Origin: an uncultured Fretibacterium sp.
GTDB lineage: Bacteria > Synergistota > Synergistia > Synergistales > Aminobacteriaceae
Direction of reading: 5' to 3'
Length of the DNA stretch: 9,715 bases
Assembly (NCBI GenBank): GCA_937892105.1
Contig: CALAUZ010000271.1
Span: forward strand, 1 to 9,715
The notes beneath the pieces were generated by a model. It was not told where the DNA came from and made no database searches. It saw only the letters and a list, made by a program, of their open reading frames with translations. The position numbers and the translations under genes are program-made. Below are positions 4,833 to 9,715 of the stretch, piece after piece; position 1 is the first letter of the stretch; the number at the start of each line of letters is the position of its first letter.

Positions 4833-7448
4833 TTACTTCAAGCCGCTGAACGGGTAGAGATTACGAGTAAATCTCATACTCTTTAACGTTACGTCCCATT
4901 CAAGCCAGCGAGCAACACCGCACGTAAAATGGAATGACGCTCTGTGTGTACCGACACATGGAACATCTGCTGTGCGTGTTACGTCGTGCGTGTTGTTGGC
5001 AATAACTTTTATGTAGCAGAAAACATGATCTGCATCTGTCGTAAAGATAGGCTCCCAGCTTTTTCCGGAAAATGTATTCCTGAAGCCGTGCTGCTCACTG
5101 CCTGCCGCAATATCCGATGTAACAGCCTCGCTCACAGCAAATGAACTCAGACCTACCTGCCCTCCGTTATAGCCGAAAGGACGGTAATTAATGTTCGATT
5201 CCGTTGATGCACTTTCCTCTTTCTTCTGGGCTGACATCAAAAGCTGATAGAACGTATAACGGTCTCCAACCGCTTTTAACTCTTTGCTGAAGTTAATTAT
5301 TGTCGTCTTCAGCTCGTCCATTCTACGGCTGTTGCTTTCCGCGTAGAAAGTACTGCTGTTGGCGATAACTTCATCTGCAATAGCTTCATACCTGCGCTTA
5401 TAGTTATTCAGGACTTCTGTATCCATTTGCATAGCGTCAGTATCTTTGATGACGTTGTAGTAAGAAGTCATAATCATATACTCTCTGTTGAAGCCGCGAA
5501 TTTTCCTTGAGTGTTGAGGAGCGATGGGAATTAATCCGTTGTCGTTCTTTGCGTCCATTTTGTCAGCGACACTATCCAACGCACGGTAACGCTTTAACAT
5601 TACGTAGACAGGCTGATAATCTTCCGGACTGCTCTGCTTCAGCCTTCGTCTGAACTCCTGAAGACTGGTTGCAATCTGGCCTATATCTTTTGTCGTTGTC
5701 GCTATAGGGCCGTTGTCATCTAATCCAGCAGTCCTGATTTCAATATTAACAGTTGCGTTGTTTTGCCTCAGCAATTCTTTTGTTTCATTTCCAATGTCTG
5801 CGCTCGCAGCCTTTCCTTCCGATTCAAACTTTACTCCGAACCCTGACTTGACTGTATCGAGCTGCTCCATTGTCTTGGTCGTTATCGTGATGAAGGCATC
5901 GTAGGTTCCGCCGTATTTATAGCCCGCGACAAAATAATCGCCGTATTCATTGCGGAAAGTCGTTAAGTCTTGGTTCAGCTTTCTTAACGCCCTGTCTTTC
6001 AGCTTATATTCGTCTTCATCAAGTTCACGGTATGCAGTTTCAACTTCTTCATAATGGATTACGAATGTTGTTGATGTCAGGCCAAACTTGAAAGAACTGC
6101 TCGAAGAGTAGCCTGCCTTCAGCCCAAAACCTCCGATTTCAAGCCCGCCTTCTACTGCTGTAGTCGAAAGTTTTTCACGGTCTTCCTGAGAAGATACGAA
6201 CTGCGCCAGGTAGCGTGCTTTCACTTTTTTCTTTGCAGGAGCTTCTAATGTGAATTTTTTTACACCATCACTTATGGATTTTGCACCCGTTACAGCAAAA
6301 TATCCGCTGCCCGCCTTAAATTCAGTCGTATAAGGTATCCCGAATAACTCTGGGGCAATCTGCGTGCCGTCAGCATTTGATGCTGCAGCTGAGTAAAATT
6401 CGCTTAAAGAAGCTGTTGTTCCTTCATCTTCATCTTCGTCAGCCGAATCTACGACACCCCTCACCCGTATTACTTCCTGATCACTGCTTACGGTATCCAA
6501 AATTCCGTAATATGCCTTCAGACGGTTTAAGCAGTCGGAATAAGCCTGAGTGGCGGAAGCAACAACTTTTGCAACGAGGTCATTTTCAGTGAGGGTTTCA
6601 TCTCCGGAAATGACATATTCCCACACTTTCTCGATCGCTGCGTTGATGACGGCTTTTCTCAGCTCCATAATATCACTTATGCTTATCGTTTCGCTTGTAT
6701 TGCCGGCTTCGTCCTGGAAGTGATACCGTCTGTAATAACCCGGCTCTCCGTCTTCGTCATTGCGGCGCAGCTCTTCGTAAATGAAGAGGGTTATTGCCGG
6801 GTCGTCAAACAAAATATCCTCTGACAAGAGCTGGCTCAAATCGCTTCGGCTCAGATAGATTGTGTAAGAACCGGTAGTAGCGGGCGTGAACGTATAACAC
6901 ACCATGTAAGGATTATCAGCAGGATAAACTGAAAGCTGAATTACATCGGGACTGAGTGTGATTACCGTGTTTACATCGTAGCTTGCGTCAAAGGTTCCGA
7001 GATTAAGGAATTTCAACGCATTTCCCTGTGGATTAACGATTTCCACATCAGGAACGCTGTCTCCTATAGGAGCATCATAGCTGGTACCGCCTGAAATCTC
7101 AACGGTATATTCGGTGCCTGCTGTCAATGCTACTACGAAAGAATCTGCACTTTCAGAAGCTGTTTTGTACTTTGCGAGATAATTGCGTGAAGGGACGGTA
7201 ATGCTTCTGCTTTGAATTATCTCATTCAGCCCGTAGTATGTTTCCGTAACGTCATCGAAATCGAAAACGTCAGGTGTACCGTCTCCGTCAGAATCGTAAT
7301 TGCCATCGTAAAGCACAGCATTCCTGGCATATACCCCTCCAGTGCTGCTTGAACCGCCTCCGCTATTGCCGCCACAGCCACTGACGCTGACAACTGCAAA
7401 AGCTATCAGCAGTACAGTAACAAATACATGAAAAGTTACCCTTTTCAT
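4833..7448 (-). CDS. large lipoprotein; calcium-binding-like repeat, possible MACPF-like central domain
   Basis: An 871-residue predicted lipoprotein. A basic start and hydrophobic core (residues 1-21) end in lipobox VSGC with lipidated C25, then a Gly/Ser linker. Residues 52-60 (DSDGDGTPD) follow the DxDxDGxxD pattern of thrombospondin type-3 or dockerin-like calcium sites. About 80-225 is beta-rich. About 255-320 is helical, then an acidic linker (DEDEDEG, 337-343). About 365-640 contains alternating strands, a YSSSSSF tract, and FRNEYGDYFVAGYKYGGTYD near 498-517. That last segment resembles the YGTHY...GG signature of MACPF/perforin domains; the fold call is my inference and tentative. About 675-745 is helical, and the C-terminal part is again beta-rich. 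It is probably anchored to the outer membrane or cell surface. The ATG at 7448 is fixed by GGGAGG ten bases upstream. It diverges from the Tim44-like gene and its leader carries a four-copy tandem repeat. Confidence 0.85.
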   Translation of the reverse strand: MKRVTFHVFVTVLLIAFAVVSVSGCGGNSGGGSSSTGGVYARNAVLYDGNYDSDGDGTPDVFDFDDVTETYYGLNEIIQSRSITVPSRNYLAKYKTASESADSFVVALTAGTEYTVEISGGTSYDAPIGDSVPDVEIVNPQGNALKFLNLGTFDASYDVNTVITLSPDVIQLSVYPADNPYMVCYTFTPATTGSYTIYLSRSDLSQLLSEDILFDDPAITLFIYEELRRNDEDGEPGYYRRYHFQDEAGNTSETISISDIMELRKAVINAAIEKVWEYVISGDETLTENDLVAKVVASATQAYSDCLNRLKAYYGILDTVSSDQEVIRVRGVVDSADEDEDEGTTASLSEFYSAAASNADGTQIAPELFGIPYTTEFKAGSGYFAVTGAKSISDGVKKFTLEAPAKKKVKARYLAQFVSSQEDREKLSTTAVEGGLEIGGFGLKAGYSSSSSFKFGLTSTTFVIHYEEVETAYRELDEDEYKLKDRALRKLNQDLTTFRNEYGDYFVAGYKYGGTYDAFITITTKTMEQLDTVKSGFGVKFESEGKAASADIGNETKELLRQNNATVNIEIRTAGLDDNGPIATTTKDIGQIATSLQEFRRRLKQSSPEDYQPVYVMLKRYRALDSVADKMDAKNDNGLIPIAPQHSRKIRGFNREYMIMTSYYNVIKDTDAMQMDTEVLNNYKRRYEAIADEVIANSSTFYAESNSRRMDELKTTIINFSKELKAVGDRYTFYQLLMSAQKKEESASTESNINYRPFGYNGGQVGLSSFAVSEAVTSDIAAGSEQHGFRNTFSGKSWEPIFTTDADHVFCYIKVIANNTHDVTRTADVPCVGTHRASFHFTCGVARWLEWDVTLKSMRFTRNLYPFSGLK

Positions 7449-7458
7449 AAGCTAAAAA

Positions 7459-7464
7459 CCTCCC
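7459..7464 (-). promoter_or_regulatory. ribosome binding site of the lipoprotein gene
   Basis: GGGAGG on the minus strand, ten bases before the ATG at 7448, decides that start. Confidence 0.85.
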
Positions 7465-7470
7465 ATATTA

Positions 7471-7534
7471 AGTTGATAGTATCCTAAGTTGATAGTATCC
7501 TAAGTTGATAGTATCCTAAGTTGATAGTATCTTA
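7471..7534. repeat. four tandem copies of a 16-base unit with GATA-N-TATC
   Basis: The unit AGTTGATAGTATCCTA occurs four times end to end (7471-7486, 7487-7502, 7503-7518, 7519-7534). The first three are identical and the fourth differs by one base (CTTA for CCTA). Each unit contains GATA-G-TATC, an inverted repeat around one central base, so protein sites would recur every 16 bases, about one and a half helical turns. The array starts six bases upstream of the ribosome site of the lipoprotein gene and lies downstream of the predicted promoter, so it would be transcribed as leader. It could be an operator array, an RNA element or a simple slipped-strand repeat. Confidence 0.95.
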
Positions 7535-7552
7535 GATGCAGTACGAAATTTT

Positions 7553-7582
7553 ATCATAGGACTTTCAAGCTGTCATTTTCAA
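7553..7582 (-). promoter_or_regulatory. predicted promoter of the lipoprotein gene
   Basis: On the minus strand TTGAAA (7582-7577) is followed after 18 bases by TATGAT (7558-7553). Transcription would start near 7546, giving a leader of about 100 bases that contains the whole tandem repeat. Each box has one mismatch to the sigma-70 consensus. Confidence 0.5.
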
Positions 7583-7681
7583 ATTAAAGGCAAAGTTAAT
7601 GGACTTGCCCTGACAAAAAACTTTAGCTAAACGCGCAGGAGGTTTCCTGATTTGTAAGCAAGGGTATTTCACTTTTGTGCG

Positions 7682-7711
7682 TATAATACAGCAATAAATC
7701 TCATAAGGAGG
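7682..7711 (+). promoter_or_regulatory. -10 box and ribosome site of the Tim44-like gene
   Basis: A perfect TATAAT lies at 7682-7687 and AAGGAGG at 7705-7711, ten bases before the ATG at 7722. No clear -35 is seen at 16-18 bases, so the promoter may need an activator or another contact. The leader would be short, about 28 bases. Confidence 0.6.
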
Positions 7712-7721
7712 CAGTTCATAA

Positions 7722-8732
7722 ATGAAACGCAAAATACTCACCGGCATAGTCATAATCACAACGCTGATATTTGCCGGTATAGCGCATTCAGACTTCGGGA
7801 GCTTCTCCGGAAATTCCGACTACAGTAGCTCGCGTTCGTCCTCATCATCAGGCAGGAGCAGTTCATCAGGCTCATCATCACGAACCTACAGCACGGAGGG
7901 CAGTTCATCACGGACATACGACAGGCCCTCGCATTCGGGAACAAACATAAACGTTATACCTATGGCGGGGGGTTTGTCCTCACGTTCCGGGATAAGCAGC
8001 TCATACGGTGAAGATGAGGGTGAAGACTTTGACGAGATAGCGGGTGTAATCTTCATACTGGCTGTGTTCTTCGTGTTCTGGTTCATGATACACAGGGGCA
8101 ACAAGAAGAGGAGAGAGGAACGCAACATCATCAACATTCAGGAGACGGTTAGGACGCTGCGGCCAATGAGCGAGTATCTTGAGCTTGATCCGCAGTTTGA
8201 CGAGGAACGTATCAGAACGTTAATGGCGAACCTCTATGTACAGATGCAGGAGACGTGGCAGAGGAAGGACATTAACCCGTTGCGGCCATACATGACGGAC
8301 AAATTCTTTACGCAGATGGACAGCCAGCTTTCACAGTTCAGGAAGCAGGGAAGGACGGATTACACGGAACGTATTGCGGTGCTGAACACTGGTTTAGTTG
8401 GGTGGAGGCAGTCGGCAGGAATGGACTATATCACCGTGAGCCTTTCATCGCGAATTGTGTCATACGTTCTTGACGACAGGACGGGGCAGCTAATATCCGG
8501 CGACAAGAACAGGGAGAAGTTCATGGAGTACGAGATAGAGCTTTGCAGGAAGTCCGGTACGGTAACATCACCTGAGACCGAAGGTACAAGGTCTGCGACA
8601 TGTCCGCATTGCGGTGCGCCGTTGAAGCTCAATGCGTCGGCTCAGTGTGAGTATTGCGGGAGCGTCATAACGAGCGTAAATGCTGACTGGGCGGTTTGCG
8701 GTATGAGAGGGATATCTCAGAGGACAGCATAA
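7722..8732 (+). CDS. Tim44-like membrane protein with serine-rich linker and C-terminal zinc ribbon
   Basis: A 336-residue protein. It has a signal peptide (residues 1 to about 23, core ILTGIVIITTLIFAGIA, likely cut near AHS-D). A low-complexity Ser/Arg/Gly segment (about 27-95) includes the repeated SSSRTY. An acidic patch precedes one membrane helix (about 107-124, AGVIFILAVFFVFWFMIH) and a basic stop (KKRREER). A soluble domain (about 150-280) contains LMANLYVQMQETWQRKD and resembles the Tim44-like/COG4395 domain, an NTF2-like fold thought to bind lipid or partner proteins. A zinc ribbon of four cysteines (C294, C297, C309, C312 in CPHCGAP...CEYCGS) is followed by the tail ADWAVCGMRGISQRT, which I associate with this family. 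The signal and helix suggest that the Tim44-like domain and ribbon face the cytoplasm. AAGGAGG ten bases upstream fixes the start. An SH3-like ORF follows closely, and the lipoprotein gene diverges upstream. Confidence 0.87.
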   Translation: MKRKILTGIVIITTLIFAGIAHSDFGSFSGNSDYSSSRSSSSSGRSSSSGSSSRTYSTEGSSSRTYDRPSHSGTNINVIPMAGGLSSRSGISSSYGEDEGEDFDEIAGVIFILAVFFVFWFMIHRGNKKRREERNIINIQETVRTLRPMSEYLELDPQFDEERIRTLMANLYVQMQETWQRKDINPLRPYMTDKFFTQMDSQLSQFRKQGRTDYTERIAVLNTGLVGWRQSAGMDYITVSLSSRIVSYVLDDRTGQLISGDKNREKFMEYEIELCRKSGTVTSPETEGTRSATCPHCGAPLKLNASAQCEYCGSVITSVNADWAVCGMRGISQRTA

Positions 8733-8739
8733 CAGGGTA

Positions 8740-8757
8740 AAAGGAGGAATGACTATG
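8740..8757 (+). promoter_or_regulatory. ribosome site and ATG out of frame with the SH3-like ORF
   Basis: AAAGGAGG at 8740-8746 sits eight bases before an ATG at 8755 that opens a typical signal-peptide start (MRKIFAVLS). That frame runs only to TAA near 8851. The SH3-like coding sequence is in the +1 frame from about 8768 on, so the good start and the gene body do not agree. Confidence 0.7.
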
Positions 8758-8767
8758 CGTAAAATTT

Positions 8768-9082
8768 TTGCGGTTCTTTCTGTGCGTGAAAATCAGCGAG
8801 GCTGCTACAAAGTTCGTTGCATTTCCAACAGTCAGAGTGTGTACAGAGGCTAACGTCCGTTATCGTGGTAATCCTGACACCGACTCTGATATTTGGGGTC
8901 GTCTTAATGTTGGCGAAAAGGTTATTGTTGAGGGGCAGACGGCTGTTGACGGTAAAATCTGCTACGAGATATCCCCTAAAAACGCTCAGGACTCAGCGTT
9001 CGTGTTCGGGAAATATCTTATTCCATATTATGATAATGTGAATACACAGCCGGAGAATTTGAGGTTATTACGTTCAAAATAG
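8768..9082 (+). CDS. small secreted SH3-like (SH3_3 type) protein, start probably frameshifted
   Basis: The body encodes a bacterial SH3-like domain. VRVCTEANVRYRGNPDTDSDIWGRLNVGEKVIVEG matches the usual pattern of VNVRSGPS-type repeats, followed by ICYEISP and AFVFGKYLIPYY, where the family has a WY...GWV..YL end. Such domains often bind peptidoglycan or mediate envelope contacts. In this frame the first codon is a TTG at 8768 with no proper ribosome site. The strong ribosome site and ATG (8755) are in the other frame. Loss of one T from TTTTT (8765-8769) would read MRKILRFFLCVKISEAATKF. Loss of one T from CTTTC near 8777 would read MRKIFAVLLCVKISEAATKF. Both give a signal peptide with a likely cut after SEA or SEAA. 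The gene is therefore either recently frameshifted, affected by a sequence error, or read by slippage. It lies 22-35 bases after the Tim44-like gene, probably in the same transcript. Confidence 0.65.
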   Translation: MRFFLCVKISEAATKFVAFPTVRVCTEANVRYRGNPDTDSDIWGRLNVGEKVIVEGQTAVDGKICYEISPKNAQDSAFVFGKYLIPYYDNVNTQPENLRLLRSK

Positions 9083-9136
9083 ACAACGGAAAAATCACCC
9101 GAATGATATACGAGGAGTAACAGAGTTTAAGAGCAT

Positions 9137-9170
9137 AAAAATCCCCGAAGACCTTATATGACCTTCGGGG
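9137..9170 (-). terminator. Rho-independent terminator of groEL
   Basis: On the minus strand CCCCGAAG (9170-9163) pairs with CTTCGGGG (9150-9143) across a 12-base loop, followed by ATTTTTA. It lies about 37 bases past the groEL stop. The stem also sits about 60 bases after the SH3-like gene and could act on the plus strand, where the following sequence is less T-rich. Confidence 0.88.
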
Positions 9171-9206
9171 ACTGTTGTTATTCTGCGTGTTATACGGCCT
9201 CTGGCT

Positions 9207-9715
9207 CTAATACATGCCGTCCATTCCGCCCATACCGCCTGGCATTGCTGGGGCAGCTTCCTTCTTCTCCGGCTTGTCCGCAACGATACCCTCAGTCGTG
9301 AGAACCATCGCCGCGATTGAGCCAGCGTTCTGGAGTGCTGAACGTGTAACCTTCACGGGGTCAATTATACCTGCCGCAACCATGTCGGTGTACTCGCCTG
9401 TCGCAGCGTTGAGGCCGTGTCCAATCTTTTCGCTTCTCACTCTCTCTACAACTACATCGCCCTGATAACCTGCGTTTGTAGCAATGAGATACAGGGGAGC
9501 CTTGAGCGCGTCAAGTACGATACGCGCACCGGTCTTGACATCGCCTGAGAGTTTCTCCACGAACGGATCAAGTGCTGTTGCGCAGTTCAGTGCTGCCACC
9601 CCGCCTCCTGCTACTATGCCTTCTTCGACAGCAGCGCGGGTTGCGTTGAGAGCGTCCTCGATACGGTGCTTGAGTTCCTTCTGTTCGGTCTCTGTCGCTG
9701 AACCTACCTGTATTA
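9207..9715 (-). CDS. groEL: chaperonin GroEL, C-terminal part (5' end outside window)
   Basis: An open minus-strand frame of 169 codons runs from the window edge to a stop at 9207 and encodes the end of the 60-kDa chaperonin. Recognisable blocks in order are [82 protein letters not shown] and [16 protein letters not shown]. The Gly-Met-rich tail [12 protein letters not shown] is typical of bacterial GroEL that works with GroES. These blocks cover the end of the apical-to-intermediate return and the C-terminal equatorial domain. GroEL forms the double-ring ATP-dependent folding chamber in the cytoplasm. The frame is open to the last base, so there is no start here; groES would be expected upstream, beyond the window. 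A strong terminator follows. Confidence 0.97.
   Translation of the reverse strand, partial: IQVGSATETEQKELKHRIEDALNATRAAVEEGIVAGGGVAALNCATALDPFVEKLSGDVKTGARIVLDALKAPLYLIATNAGYQGDVVVERVRSEKIGHGLNAATGEYTDMVAAGIIDPVKVTRSALQNAGSIAAMVLTTEGIVADKPEKKEAAPAMPGGMGGMDGMY

Noticed and set aside
7471..7534. A CRISPR-like array
   Set aside because: The units are 16 bases long and abut with no spacers, there are only four, and no cas gene is near.
7565..7759. A 64-codon minus-strand ORF in the divergent intergenic region
   Set aside because: It overlaps both predicted promoters and the start of the Tim44-like gene, lacks a ribosome site, and its translation is not protein-like.
9214..9465. A plus-strand ORF opposite groEL
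   Set aside because: groEL on the minus strand is certain here; the antisense frame is open only because of codon bias.

Overview
The window is a stretch of bacterial chromosome of moderate GC (by eye a little under half). It is probably from an anaerobic, host-associated or sediment bacterium. The SSS-family symporter, the Tim44-like protein with a zinc ribbon, and the dense genes with strong GGAGG ribosome sites recall Synergistota or Clostridia-type genomes. That placement is an inference from family resemblance and is not proven by the sequence.

Left end (1-1140): a decayed IS5-family (ISL2/IS427-like) transposase runs from before the window to about 636. It is broken by several frameshifts, an internal deletion and a nonsense codon. 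Next to it is an AT-rich patch with two overlapping small membrane-protein ORFs on the minus strand, which may be one frameshifted gene. This looks like an accessory pocket.

Second region (1186-3730, minus strand): a sodium/solute symporter is followed, with an 11-base overlap, by a TIM-barrel amidohydrolase. They form an uptake-and-hydrolysis operon of unknown substrate. Just upstream lie a terminator (3702-3725) and a tRNA-Asn gene (minus) with a good promoter. That promoter sits back to back with the extended -10 promoter of a plus-strand gene (4014-4514) for a helical, probably coiled-coil protein of unknown function, which is followed after a gap by a terminator at 4706-4747.

Third region (4833-9082): an 871-residue lipoprotein gene (minus) and a two-gene plus-strand set diverge from a 273-base intergenic region. 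The lipoprotein has a calcium-binding-like repeat near its N-terminus and a central segment that resembles the MACPF/perforin fold. Its predicted leader carries four tandem copies of a 16-base unit, each with a GATA-N-TATC inverted repeat. The plus-strand set encodes a Tim44-like membrane protein with a C-terminal zinc ribbon, then a small SH3-like protein whose good ribosome site and ATG are out of frame with the body of the gene. All three look like envelope proteins, but a joint role is only suggested by position.

Right end (9137-9715): the 3' part of groEL (minus) with a strong terminator. The gene continues past the window edge. The best candidates for something undescribed are the GATA-N-TATC tandem array in front of the lipoprotein gene and the lipoprotein itself.
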